A stretch of 44,444 nt of DNA from positions 1-44,444 of the forward strand of contig ONAS01000022.1 in the NCBI GenBank assembly GCA_900315815.1. Reading direction: 5' to 3'. A model generated the notes under the pieces. That model was not told the DNA's origin. It worked only from the letters and a program-made list of their open reading frames with translations, and did not search any database. Positions 33,179-41,703 of the stretch are shown piece after piece (position 1 is the first letter of the stretch; every line of letters starts with the position of its first letter). Both the position numbers and the translations under genes were made by a program. Origin of the DNA: an uncultured Eubacteriales bacterium (lineage in GTDB: Bacteria; Bacillota; Clostridia; Oscillospirales; Acutalibacteraceae).

Positions 33179-35224
33179 TCACGGCGCGAAATACGCGTTC
33201 ATCTTCTCGCTGAGGAGGCCAAGATCGAAGAAATTCGCGTAGGGGTTCTCTCCCTCGGCGATCAGGTCAGCGTCGAGCGGACAGCCGAAGTCCATGTTCT
33301 CTCCGGAGTCGGAGAGGAAATGTGTGGCTGCGGAGGAGCAGGCGAACTCGACGCCGGCGGCAGAGGTGATGCGGATGCCGCAGGCGCCGCCCGAGCTCTT
33401 CTGTCCGAGGATCATTGCGCCGTGCTCGTGCATGAACCACGGATAATTGTTAGACGCTGAGAAGGAATGATTGCTTGTCAGCACACCGTAGTTATAATCG
33501 GTATAGGGGCTGACGTCTTGCTCGTCGAATTTGCCGTCAAAGTTTAAATCGAACTGAATACTGTTGGTTCTGGTACTCTGAATAAGCCGGTCGTAAAAGC
33601 GGGCATAGCCCTTTCCGGTCATCAGCCACTCGATCGCGACCATCGCGTTGGAGTTGCCGCCGTTGTTGCAGCTCATGTCGATGATGATATTCCTGATCGC
33701 GGGATTCTGTTTTGCGCGCTCGAGACCGGAGAGAACGGCGCCCACGGTATCATATGTTTCTTTACCGCCGTAGTTGAATTTCAGCGGACGCTCGCCTCTG
33801 CCTGCGTAGAACGCCTTCCAGCCCCAATGATCGACACAAAAGTAGTCAAAGCTGATCATCGCGGTATCGCCCTGCTCGATGTAATAGCCGTCGCCGAAAG
33901 CGACTTCGCGCGCCTTTTCGCAGAGCGGCAGGTCATCAAAATATTTGTCCTCACAATCAAAATGCTTTTGAGCGTAGTCACAGTCTAACATCGATCTGAA
34001 CGCTTCTCGAGTAAGATCAAGGTCTCCGTAGAACAGTTTGGAATATACTAAATCCGTATGTCCTCCGTCGAACAGGATACCGTTGATCAGATGTACCATA
34101 CCGGTATAAAAGGTCCTGAAGTCGGTAGAGAGCAGCTTCTCCCTGATCTCGGGATATTTTTCCGTCAGGAGTTCGTCGAGCTTCATGGTCTTAAGGTCGT
34201 CGTGCACCCATTCCTGACCGGGCTGACCGTAAAGATAATCGATGTTGAAGCACAGCTCGCGGTAGGTGAAGTCCGCAAGATCGGCGGGGTGATCCTGTTC
34301 AACGTCCGTGATAAAGTCAGGGTCGTTATCGAGCGCGGATGTGCTGTTATAATTTACAACGTAGAGCTTTTTGCCGCTATAGACGACGCGATAGAGCTCA
34401 TGGGTAGAGAAAATGTCGCTGACGGTGGCAAGAGGCGCATAGACGCCGCTCTCGTCACCTCTGAGGTCGATGCCGTATTCGCAGAGGTTCAGCGTTATGG
34501 GCGCGCGGTCGGCGGGTTCGTAGGATTCTTTGTACTCGATAAAGGGATAGTTCTCATCATAGGCAGTCCCCATTTTTTCTATCGCTATTATGCCTTTTAA
34601 GGTAGAAGCCGTGTACGAAAATTTCTCAAAATCATCAATATCGATCGTGTCGGCGTCGATATCGAAAACGCCGCGATTTCCGGCAATATTCGTCAGCGTA
34701 TACCTGCCGCCGTCGCGGGTGCAGGTCATGCCGTCCGTAAGGTCGGTATTGACCAGATAGAACTGATCGTAGAAGCCCTCGACGTTGATATATGGTACAT
34801 TCGGCTGATCGGCATAAAAGCGCAGATCGGCGGTCTCGGTGGACTCAAGGCTCGAGCGCAGTACGGGAACGGCTTTTGTTTGAAAGACCTCATCGAGAGG
34901 TTTGCCGATACTGTCGTTTGAGGGCAGGGATGCGAGCCATCTCTGGATAAAGGTCGCGTCAACGATGGTCACCTCGCCGTCCTGATCGGTGTCGCTTGCC
35001 GTTTCGTTATAGGATTCAACCGAAAGAGACGCAAGCGTCCGCTGAATACATGTCGCATCGAGGATCGTCACCTCGCCGTCGCCGTCCGCATCGCCCAAGA
35101 GAATGATAGGTTTCTCAGCAATGTCTGTCTTTTCAGCGCCCGCCGAAAGCGGCAGAACGGTGAATACGCCCATGATCATGATCAATGATAAAAGGATACT
35201 GAGGGGTCTGTGCATAGATTTCAT
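33179..35224 (-). CDS. Secreted S41-like peptidase with an N-terminal type I dockerin
   Basis: 681 residues. Signal peptide 1-30 (ending LPLSAGA). A full dockerin occupies about 43-100: two calcium loops, GDADGDGEVTILDATCIQRT and DTDQDGEVTIVDATFIQRW. This would dock the enzyme to a cohesin scaffold. Residues about 420-650 carry a peptidase S41-like core: IIIDMSCNNGGNSNAM (the GGN strand), LTSNHSFSASNNYP, where the Ser before ASN is the likely nucleophile, and GQKSSGGACG. A further EF-hand-like loop, DLNFDGKFDEQD, lies near 560 inside the protease domain. Dockerin-bearing proteases are known in cellulosomal Ruminococcus. No cohesin protein is in the window. GGGGAG precedes the ATG. Confidence 0.8.
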   Translation of the reverse strand: MKSMHRPLSILLSLIMIMGVFTVLPLSAGAEKTDIAEKPIILLGDADGDGEVTILDATCIQRTLASLSVESYNETASDTDQDGEVTIVDATFIQRWLASLPSNDSIGKPLDEVFQTKAVPVLRSSLESTETADLRFYADQPNVPYINVEGFYDQFYLVNTDLTDGMTCTRDGGRYTLTNIAGNRGVFDIDADTIDIDDFEKFSYTASTLKGIIAIEKMGTAYDENYPFIEYKESYEPADRAPITLNLCEYGIDLRGDESGVYAPLATVSDIFSTHELYRVVYSGKKLYVVNYNSTSALDNDPDFITDVEQDHPADLADFTYRELCFNIDYLYGQPGQEWVHDDLKTMKLDELLTEKYPEIREKLLSTDFRTFYTGMVHLINGILFDGGHTDLVYSKLFYGDLDLTREAFRSMLDCDYAQKHFDCEDKYFDDLPLCEKAREVAFGDGYYIEQGDTAMISFDYFCVDHWGWKAFYAGRGERPLKFNYGGKETYDTVGAVLSGLERAKQNPAIRNIIIDMSCNNGGNSNAMVAIEWLMTGKGYARFYDRLIQSTRTNSIQFDLNFDGKFDEQDVSPYTDYNYGVLTSNHSFSASNNYPWFMHEHGAMILGQKSSGGACGIRITSAAGVEFACSSAATHFLSDSGENMDFGCPLDADLIAEGENPYANFFDLGLLSEKMNAYFAP

Positions 35225-35597
35225 AAGAATCCACTCCCCGAATAATGATTTGATTCAATTATAACATAGGATATCGGCAGATATCTACTGTATTTCCACT
35301 GTTGAGAAACGATTCACTTTCGATGATGTCTCCGCGTTTTCTGCATCTGATCATATTACGAACAATCATACTTTCACTCTCTCTTTTTCCAGCCAAAAGT
35401 CAATCACTATCATGAAATGCCATATTCTGATTACCGTTTATATCAGTAAATGACGATAGTACGTGAGAATCATCTACAAAAAACCGCCGTATAAAATATG
35501 ACGGTTTTGTAAACAGATACTTGACAACTATCAAGCAGATGATGGGAGCAGAGTCATAAAGCAATACAATAAGAAATATTCAGTTTATTTTCATCTG
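35225..35597. other. Gap with the S41 gene promoter region and a hairpin
   Basis: An AT-rich stretch without a gene. On the minus strand a TATAAT box (plus about 35257-35262) lies 35 bp upstream of the S41-like start, without a clear -35. An imperfect stem AAAACCG-CGTAT / ATATG-CGGTTTT spans 35480-35508 with T and A runs on both sides. In the last 75 bp the frame of the following ATPase fragment is open but not recognisable. Confidence 0.45.
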
Positions 35598-36236
35598 TTG
35601 ATTCTCGATACAGATAAAGGAAATGAAGGCTTTAATGGTTTTTCCACCGCTGAGGATAATGCAAAAATGCCCAGACATACCTGTATTGTTTACGCTAAGG
35701 CCGAAGCCCCCGAGATTAAGCGTAATCCGGGACATATTATGCCGCGTTCACTTGCGGAATTTTTCAGAGTCATTCCTGCTTTGGATAAAGCAGATATTGT
35801 ACGGTTACACGGTTTGACCGGCGGGATTCCTGCAATAGCAAAAGAGCTGGATACGACGCTGTCTTACGAGGATAACTTAAAAAGGCTGCTGGGTCATGGT
35901 TCTGCATTCTCGGATTTCTTACCCGCCGTCCTGACAGAGCTGTTCCGCTCGCCTGATAGCTATCACCCGCTGATGTATCAAATCGCTCTGGGCAAGCACA
36001 GACTAAGCAAAATTGCAAAAGCTGCAGGCTTCCCGAATAACAAATGCGGGAAATATCTCGAGGCGCTGACCAATGTCGGATTGGTGGAAGCTGTACGGAA
36101 ACGCCCAACGGATATGCACGTTACTATCTGGCGAACAGTTTTCTTTATAGCCGGTAATAGTGTGCTTACATCAAATTGTTTTGTCGTTGTCAGCGAAGCA
36201 GAAATAAATAATTCGTCGGGAACATACGGAAAAGCC
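35598..36236 (+). pseudogene. C-terminal fragment of an ATPase (ATPase_2/DUF234-like)
   Basis: The frame reads SLAEFFRVIPALDKADIVRL, LTGGIPAIAKELD, LPAVLTELFRSPDSYHPLMY, then IALGKHRLSKIAKAAGFPNN and KYLEALTNVGLVEAV. This is the lid and winged-helix part of STAND-like ATPases of the archaeal ATPase/DUF234 type. Walker A and B are absent, and the sequence after about 36130 does not continue the family; the frame runs on into the promoter and terminator of the next operon, to 36341. The TTG at 35598 has no ribosome site. It is a remnant of an accessory gene, often found in variable regions. Confidence 0.6.
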
Positions 36237-36265
36237 TTGACATTCTTATGTCGATGCGGTACAAT
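36237..36265 (+). promoter_or_regulatory. Near-consensus promoter of the ATP-grasp/alpha-E operon
   Basis: TTGACA (36237-36242), 17-bp spacer, TACAAT (36260-36265). Transcription should begin near 36272. Confidence 0.75.
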
Positions 36266-36289
36266 TCAGTTGTCAAATACAGTAAGCAA

Positions 36290-36322
36290 AGGCGCTTCTC
36301 CATTTGGAGAGGCGCCTTTTTT
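36290..36322 (+). terminator. Leader terminator (candidate attenuator) of the operon
   Basis: AGGCGCTTCTCC (36290-36301) pairs with GGAGAGGCGCCT (36306-36317), one G-U pair and a four-base ATTT loop, followed by six T. It lies about 20 nt after the predicted transcript start and 23 nt before the first start codon. Confidence 0.75.
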
Positions 36323-36345
36323 GTTTATCGGAACGGAGTGAGACC

Positions 36346-37674
36346 ATGACGCAGAATCAGTTTACAAAAGCAGTCGGCAATGCCGGTGAGATCAACGACC
36401 TGCTCAGGCGGTACGGTGTAAAGTTCGGCATTTACAAAAACGGCGTGTTCAATGAACAGTTTTTTCCGTTTGATCCGATCCCGCGCGTGATCACTGCCCG
36501 GGATTTTGCGAGGATCGAAAAGGGATTGATCCAGCGTGTGGATGCGTTGAACGCCTTTCTGTATGATATCTATCATGACAAGAACATCGTAAAAGACGGC
36601 ATCGTCCCGGATGATTTCATCTACATCTCAAAGGGATATCTCGCCCAGTGCGAGGGGATCACGCCGAAGAACAGGATCTACAGTCATATTTCGGGTATCG
36701 ATCTTGTGCAGGCGAAGGATGGCGAATGGTTTATTCTGGAGGATAACCTGCGGATCCCGTCAGGCGCGTCCTATCCGCTGATCGCCCGTGAGCTGACACG
36801 GATCGCCGCGCCGCAGGCGTTTGAGGAAAACGCTGTCGTCGATAACCGCGATTACGCGCAGATGCTGAAGGAAACGATGGAGTATGCCAACTGCGGCGGT
36901 ATCAGAGCGATCCTCACACCGGGAAGATACAACGCGGCGTACTTTGAGCACTCCTATCTGGCGGAGCATACCGACTCGGTGCTGGTGCAGAACGACGAGC
37001 TTTTCGTCGAGGACAACATCCTCTACCACCGCACCTACTCCGGCGGCAAGACACGGATCGGCGTACTGTATCGCCGTATTGCGGACGAATACCTTGATCC
37101 GCTGACCTTCCTGCCGGAATCGCTGATCGGCATTCCGAATCTGATGGAAGCTTACCGCAGCGGGAATGTCGGTATCATCAACGCGCCGGGCAACGGCGTT
37201 GCGGATGATAAAGGAATTTACTACTTTGTCCCGAAGATGATCCGTTACTATCTCAGCGAGGAACCGATCCTCAAAAACGCCCCTACCTATCTGCCGTTCT
37301 ATGAAGAGGATATGAAATATGTCATGGACAATCTTGAACGCCTTGTCATTAAGGATGTCGCGGAAGCGGGTGGTTACGGAGTCGTGTTCGGCAGTGAGCT
37401 GTCAAAGGAACGGCTGGAAGAATTCCGGAATACCATCATCGCAGAACCCAGACGCTTCATCGCGCAGGAGGTCATCGATTTCCTCGATCTGCCGATCATT
37501 GATAACGGCGAAACGGTCATGCGAAAAGCGGATCTGAGAGCATTCGTGCTGTCGGGCAAAACAACCAAGGTCTGGGCGTCGGGACTCACCCGATTCTCCC
37601 GCAATCCCGATTCATTCGTCGTCAATTCATCACAAGGAGGAGGCTTTAAAGATACATGGGTACTATCTCGCTAG
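36346..37674 (+). CDS. Circularly permuted ATP-grasp protein (COG2308 type)
   Basis: 442 residues from ATG 36346 (ACGGAG about eight bases upstream). It matches the circularly permuted ATP-grasp family (DUF404/DUF407): FDPIPRVITARDFARIEKGL (about residues 43-62), then DALNAFLYDIYHDKNIVKDG, GEWFILEDNLRIPSGASYPL (about 127-146), GVLYRRIADEYLDPL and VIKDVAEAGGYGVVFG (about 333-348). Family members are proposed to join a carboxylate to an amine using ATP, with alpha-E and transglutaminase partners. It is shorter than many relatives, mainly at the C-terminus, which ends SSQGGGFKDTWVLSR. It overlaps the alpha-E gene by 19 bases. The substrate is unknown. Confidence 0.88.
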   Translation: MTQNQFTKAVGNAGEINDLLRRYGVKFGIYKNGVFNEQFFPFDPIPRVITARDFARIEKGLIQRVDALNAFLYDIYHDKNIVKDGIVPDDFIYISKGYLAQCEGITPKNRIYSHISGIDLVQAKDGEWFILEDNLRIPSGASYPLIARELTRIAAPQAFEENAVVDNRDYAQMLKETMEYANCGGIRAILTPGRYNAAYFEHSYLAEHTDSVLVQNDELFVEDNILYHRTYSGGKTRIGVLYRRIADEYLDPLTFLPESLIGIPNLMEAYRSGNVGIINAPGNGVADDKGIYYFVPKMIRYYLSEEPILKNAPTYLPFYEEDMKYVMDNLERLVIKDVAEAGGYGVVFGSELSKERLEEFRNTIIAEPRRFIAQEVIDFLDLPIIDNGETVMRKADLRAFVLSGKTTKVWASGLTRFSRNPDSFVVNSSQGGGFKDTWVLSR

Positions 37675-38357
37675 AACACAGCGACCGTCTTTACTGGCTG
37701 GGACGCTATACGGAAAGAGTTTATACCACACTCAAGGCGCTGGGGCGTCTGTATGATAAAATGCTGGATTCGGAGCACGGCTATGCAGAGTACCTCGGGT
37801 TCTTCGGATTGACCGATACCTATGCCGACGACCATGCGTTTTTTCACAGCTTTCTGTTTGACGCAGGTAATCCGAATTCCGCGGCATACAGTCTGGAACG
37901 CGCCTACGATAACGGCATCGTACTGCGCGAGGAGATCTCCACCGCTTCGCTGTCCTTTCTGCAGATGGCAAAGGACACGCTGATCAAAGCGGAGAACAGC
38001 GGAAATATCCGTCTGTCGCTCCTGCCGCTGGAAGACATCCTTTATGCTTTCTGGGGCTGTCTGAATGAACACATCTACGACGATGAGATCAGGAACATCA
38101 TTTATATCGGAAAGACCGTTGAACGGCTGGATCTGTACATGCGTATGAAATATCCCTTCTCCGATGTTGAAAAAGAGTTTACACGGCTGCTGAAAAACCT
38201 GAGCCGTGTGCCGCGGTCAACGCCCTTCCGCTACCGGACAAAGGCGCTGTCCGTCTTAGTGGAAACGCTCGGAACACAGGAGGATTATGAGCGCGGCGTG
38301 AAAGAAGCATTGTACAATCTGTCCCGTCTGTTTGAGCGCGAGGAGGCGATCGGATGA
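37656..38357 (+). CDS. Alpha-E domain protein (COG2307)
   Basis: 233 residues, all-helical. The signature SDRLYWLGRYTERVYTTLKA (about residues 9-28) is the conserved start of the alpha-E family. Later helices include IGKTVERLDLYMRMKYPF (about 150-167) and the closing LYNLSRLFEREEAIG. The family nearly always accompanies the circularly permuted ATP-grasp and a transglutaminase and is assumed to act with them in peptide or amide ligation; no reaction has been fixed. Translation is coupled on both sides: it overlaps the ATP-grasp gene by 19 bases and the next gene by four (ATGA). An AGGAGG lies 12 bases upstream of the ATG. Confidence 0.88.
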   Translation: MGTISLEHSDRLYWLGRYTERVYTTLKALGRLYDKMLDSEHGYAEYLGFFGLTDTYADDHAFFHSFLFDAGNPNSAAYSLERAYDNGIVLREEISTASLSFLQMAKDTLIKAENSGNIRLSLLPLEDILYAFWGCLNEHIYDDEIRNIIYIGKTVERLDLYMRMKYPFSDVEKEFTRLLKNLSRVPRSTPFRYRTKALSVLVETLGTQEDYERGVKEALYNLSRLFEREEAIG

Positions 38358-39124
38358 AACGAGTGAATTTCTGCTTTTCGACAAAGCTGACCTTTGACGA
38401 TTATGTGCATGATCACAGCTTTGCGCTGCGCATCATCCCGCCTCAGGCGGAATCACAGAATATCCTTTCCTGCAGTCTGAATATTACACCGTATGCTTCG
38501 GTCAGGCAGACCGTCGACGCGTTCGGAAACAATGTGACCGCAGGCTATCTGAAAGACGACCACCGTTTCCTTGACTTTGAGCTCAAAGGATCGGCTGAGG
38601 TCGACTGCACAAAATATCGCACCGACTATATGCCGTGCTATCTCTATCCATCGGAATACACGATCCCCGACGAGGCGCTGAAGGAGTTCTACCGCGATCA
38701 TCAGGGCGACTGTAACGCAACGGCAAGGGACAGAGCCGCGTATTTCAGCGAGCTTTTGTCACAGATCATTGTCTATCAGAAAGGCGTGACCGATACCGCC
38801 ACGACGGCGGCACAGGCGTTTGCGCTGAAAATGGGCGTGTGTCAGGACTTTTCACATATCCTGATCGCACTTTTGCGGATGGACGGCATCGCCTGCCGCT
38901 ATATCGCAGGACTTGCTTTCTGTGACGGCGAGACCCATTCGTGGGTCGAATACTGGACAGGCGAGCATTGGGAAGGGATCGATCCCGCCAATAACTGTCC
39001 CGTCAGCGACGACTATCTGGTGATCTCACAGGGCAGAGATTTCCGCGACTGCGCGATCGATCGGGGCGTGATGTACGGGAACTATTCCCGACAGCTTCAG
39101 CTGGTCCGGTCGGTATTATCATAG
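38354..39124 (+). CDS. Transglutaminase-like cysteine amidase/protease (COG1305)
   Basis: 256 residues. The first 90 residues form the beta-rich N-terminal domain typical of bacterial transglutaminase-like proteins in these clusters. The catalytic triad is visible: Cys in MGVCQDFSHILIALLR (about 160), His in GETHSWVEYW (about 195) and Asp in GIDPANNC (about 210). Such enzymes usually hydrolyse or transfer peptide amides. No signal peptide or membrane segment is seen, so it acts in the cytoplasm, like its partners. It overlaps the alpha-E gene by four bases and precedes the M14-like gene by 17 bp. Confidence 0.9.
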   Translation: MKRVNFCFSTKLTFDDYVHDHSFALRIIPPQAESQNILSCSLNITPYASVRQTVDAFGNNVTAGYLKDDHRFLDFELKGSAEVDCTKYRTDYMPCYLYPSEYTIPDEALKEFYRDHQGDCNATARDRAAYFSELLSQIIVYQKGVTDTATTAAQAFALKMGVCQDFSHILIALLRMDGIACRYIAGLAFCDGETHSWVEYWTGEHWEGIDPANNCPVSDDYLVISQGRDFRDCAIDRGVMYGNYSRQLQLVRSVLS

Positions 39125-39141
39125 GGAAAGGAACAGGAACA

Positions 39142-40083
39142 ATGACAGAAACGATCGCAAGCGTTGCGCTTGCAGTCAATGAGAATCTGAAAATACAGAA
39201 GCGCCGTATCCGAAACGGCGCCGGTAAAACACGTCTCAGTCTTGTGACGGGCACCCACGGCGACGAGCTGGAGGGGCAGTATCTTGCCTATATGGTCGGC
39301 AGCTTTATCGACGAGCATATCGACCTGCTCGACGGGATCGTCGATATTTATCCCGCGCTCAATCCGATGGGCATCGACAGCATCACAAGAGGCATCCCGA
39401 TGTTCGATCTGGATATGAACCGCGTGTTCCCGGGAAACAAGAACGGCACGATGGCAGAGGTCGTCTGTTCCGCGATCGCAGACGATATCAGCGGTTCGGA
39501 CGTATGTATCGACGTTCATTCCAGCAATATCTTTCTCAAGGAGATCCCGCAGATCCGCATCAGCGTGCCGACTGCAGAAACGCTCCTGCCGTATGCCGAA
39601 ATGATGAACGTCGACTTTGTATGGATCCATGAGTCGGCAACGGTTCTGGAATCCACCCTGGCGCACACACTCAACTCTCGCGGTACCAAAACGCTGGTCG
39701 TGGAAATGGGCGTCGGGATGCGCATCACCAAGGAATACTGCGGACAGCTGTTCCGGGGCGTACTCAATCTGATGAAACAGCTCGGCATGTGGAAGGGAGA
39801 GGTAGTTCCCGTCCGCAGACCGATCATATCCGTCGGACGAGAGGTCGGATTTGTCAACTCCGACGTTGCGGGGATCTTTGTACCGTATGCCGATTTCGGC
39901 GACACGGTGAAAAAGGGCGACCACATCGGCAATGTGATCGATCCGCTGACTTCAAAGGTAGTCGAAAAAGTGGAGGCAGTCTGCGACGGGATGATCTTTA
40001 CCCTGCGCGAGTATCCTGTCGTCTACGGCGGATCGCTGCTGGCGCGGATCTTACAGCCTGTCGAGGGAGGCAAGAGCGCATGA
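39142..40083 (+). CDS. AstE/AspA-type M14 zinc amidohydrolase
   Basis: 313 residues. The metal site is intact: TGTHGDELEGQ (about residues 34-44) gives the His and Glu ligands, VCIDVHSSN (about 120-128) the second His, and LVVEMGVGMRI (about 185-195) the catalytic Glu. DLDMNRVFPGN (about 92-102) is the conserved NRxFPG substrate loop. The C-terminal 90 residues are the beta-rich AspA-type cap (AGIFVPYADFGDTVKKGD). Relatives remove the acyl group from N-succinylglutamate or N-acetylaspartate, or deacylate similar amides. AAAGGAAC precedes the ATG. It overlaps the next, degenerate paralogue by four bases, suggesting a stoichiometric pair. Confidence 0.88.
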   Translation: MTETIASVALAVNENLKIQKRRIRNGAGKTRLSLVTGTHGDELEGQYLAYMVGSFIDEHIDLLDGIVDIYPALNPMGIDSITRGIPMFDLDMNRVFPGNKNGTMAEVVCSAIADDISGSDVCIDVHSSNIFLKEIPQIRISVPTAETLLPYAEMMNVDFVWIHESATVLESTLAHTLNSRGTKTLVVEMGVGMRITKEYCGQLFRGVLNLMKQLGMWKGEVVPVRRPIISVGREVGFVNSDVAGIFVPYADFGDTVKKGDHIGNVIDPLTSKVVEKVEAVCDGMIFTLREYPVVYGGSLLARILQPVEGGKSA

Positions 40084-40967
40084 AAAAGAAGGTTTTGTTT
40101 TCACTGAAATCCCCCTATCGTGAACAGCTTGACGTGATCGGATACAGCTTCGGTCACGGAAAGAGATCTCTTGCGATCGTCGGCGCGATGAGAGGCAACG
40201 AGGTCCAGCAGATGTATGTCTGCAGCCGTATGGTGAAGGAGTTGAAAAAGCTCGAAGGAAGCGGCAGGATCGCCGATGACTGTGAGATCCTGGTGATCCC
40301 CTGCGTCAATTATTACTCCATGAACCTCGGCAAAAGGTTCTGGGCGATGGACAACACCGACATCAACCGCATGTTCCCCGGCTTTGAACTGGGCGAGACC
40401 ACCCAGCGCATCGCGGCAGGCGTTTTCAAAGAACTGCAGGGCTATGAGTACGGCATCCAGCTCGCGAGCTTTTATCAGCAGGGAAATTTTCTGCCCCATG
40501 TCAAGATGATGGACACAGGCTTTACCGATCCGGAGCTGATGAAGGATTTCGGACTGGAGTTCGGTATCGTACGCAAGCCGCGTCCCTATGATACCACTAC
40601 CCTGAACTACAATTGGCAGATATGGGAAACAAAGGCGTTCTCGGTATATGCGAACGCGACCGATGAGATCGATGAAAAAGCCGCAAAAGAAGCGGTCAAC
40701 GCCATCCTGCGCTTTATGGACAGCCGCGGTCTGGTCAGCGCCGTCACATCCCCCGGCTACCGTACCGTCATACTGGATGAAAGCGACACCGAACAGATCC
40801 GATCGGGCGCGGCAGGACTCTTTTTAGATGTTCTCGGCAGGGTGGTCGATCCCTTTGAATGCGAGACCGTCAGCGAGATCCGCTCGCCCGCTGCGGGCAC
40901 TATCTACTTCGCCTATCACAGCCCGCTGATCAACGAAAAAACGGTATGCTTCAAGATCATCAAATAG
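40080..40967 (+). CDS. Degenerate M14/AspA-like paralogue, probable pseudoenzyme
   Basis: 295 residues from ATG 40080 (GGAGG nine bases upstream). It aligns along its length with the gene before it: AIVGAMRGNEVQQMY against LVTGTHGDELEGQY, DNTDINRMFPGF against DLDMNRVFPGN, and the C-terminal cap (AGLFLDVLGRVVDPF). Both metal-binding His are lost: the first is Arg (MRGNE), and the second DVHSS site reads IQLASF. The catalytic-Glu segment VVEMG reads SVYANA. NRMFPG is kept. It should not bind zinc in the usual way, so it is likely a regulatory or substrate-binding partner of the active enzyme, or has a different chemistry. Confidence 0.75.
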   Translation: MKKKVLFSLKSPYREQLDVIGYSFGHGKRSLAIVGAMRGNEVQQMYVCSRMVKELKKLEGSGRIADDCEILVIPCVNYYSMNLGKRFWAMDNTDINRMFPGFELGETTQRIAAGVFKELQGYEYGIQLASFYQQGNFLPHVKMMDTGFTDPELMKDFGLEFGIVRKPRPYDTTTLNYNWQIWETKAFSVYANATDEIDEKAAKEAVNAILRFMDSRGLVSAVTSPGYRTVILDESDTEQIRSGAAGLFLDVLGRVVDPFECETVSEIRSPAAGTIYFAYHSPLINEKTVCFKIIK

Positions 40968-40989
40968 CTTATTGACCGGAAGTGACAAT

Positions 40990-41679
40990 ATGAAAAAACC
41001 TTTGATCGGTATCGTACCTCTGTCAGACTGTCAGCATAACAGCCTTTACGTGATTCCGAGATGTATGAACGCCATCGTTAAGGCGGGAGGCACGCCATGT
41101 ATCCTTCCGAAAACCGATAACGATCAATTGCTCATGAAAGCAGTAGAACTCTGCGACGGATTCATCCTGACAGGCGGACAAGATACTTCTATCGAACTGA
41201 CGGATACAGCATCCAGAGGATCCAACACTTTTTACACGGTAAACGACGATACAGCAACGCTGATACTCGACAAGGCGATAGAGCTTGATAAGCCCCTGCT
41301 CGGTATCTGCACGGGACTTCAGTTCATGAACGCGGCTTTAGGAGGCTCCTTCTATCAGGAGATCGTGACAGATACCGATGTTCCGCTCGGCGTGTCTTCT
41401 CATGTTGTACAGATCGAATCCGGCACTCCGCTTGCCGATCTGCTGCATATGCGTAAATTGTCTGTCAGCGGATGCAGCCAACGGCAGATCAAGCAGTTGT
41501 CTCCTCTGTTCAAAATGATGGCGCGGACGAAAGAAGGACAGATCGAGGCGGTCTATATGCCGCTCAAAAGATTCATTTGGGCAGTGCAGTGGCATCCTGA
41601 TCTTTCCTATCGCGGTTGTGAGGAAAACCTGCTGATCTGGAAAAACTTTGTTGATCATTGCAAAGAGTTACCATTATAA
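40990..41679 (+). CDS. Divergent class I amidotransferase-like (C26/PuuD-related) hydrolase
   Basis: 229 residues from ATG 40990, chosen because MKKPLIGIVPL matches the family start; an upstream ATG at 40972 adds six residues. FILTGGQDTSIEL (about residues 58-70) and LLGICTGLQFMNAALGG (about 101-117, nucleophile Cys) are kept. It departs from the gamma-glutamyl hydrolase pattern elsewhere: the HHQ segment reads SGCSQRQIKQLSP, and the terminal WHPE reads WHPD. Compared with the intact paralogue at 22063-22776, this suggests a changed substrate or an altered acid residue. It follows the M14 pair by 22 bp and precedes BioY by 24 bp. Confidence 0.8.
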   Translation: MKKPLIGIVPLSDCQHNSLYVIPRCMNAIVKAGGTPCILPKTDNDQLLMKAVELCDGFILTGGQDTSIELTDTASRGSNTFYTVNDDTATLILDKAIELDKPLLGICTGLQFMNAALGGSFYQEIVTDTDVPLGVSSHVVQIESGTPLADLLHMRKLSVSGCSQRQIKQLSPLFKMMARTKEGQIEAVYMPLKRFIWAVQWHPDLSYRGCEENLLIWKNFVDHCKELPL

Positions 41680-41703
41680 AAACTATGAAAAAGAGGTATA
41701 TGT

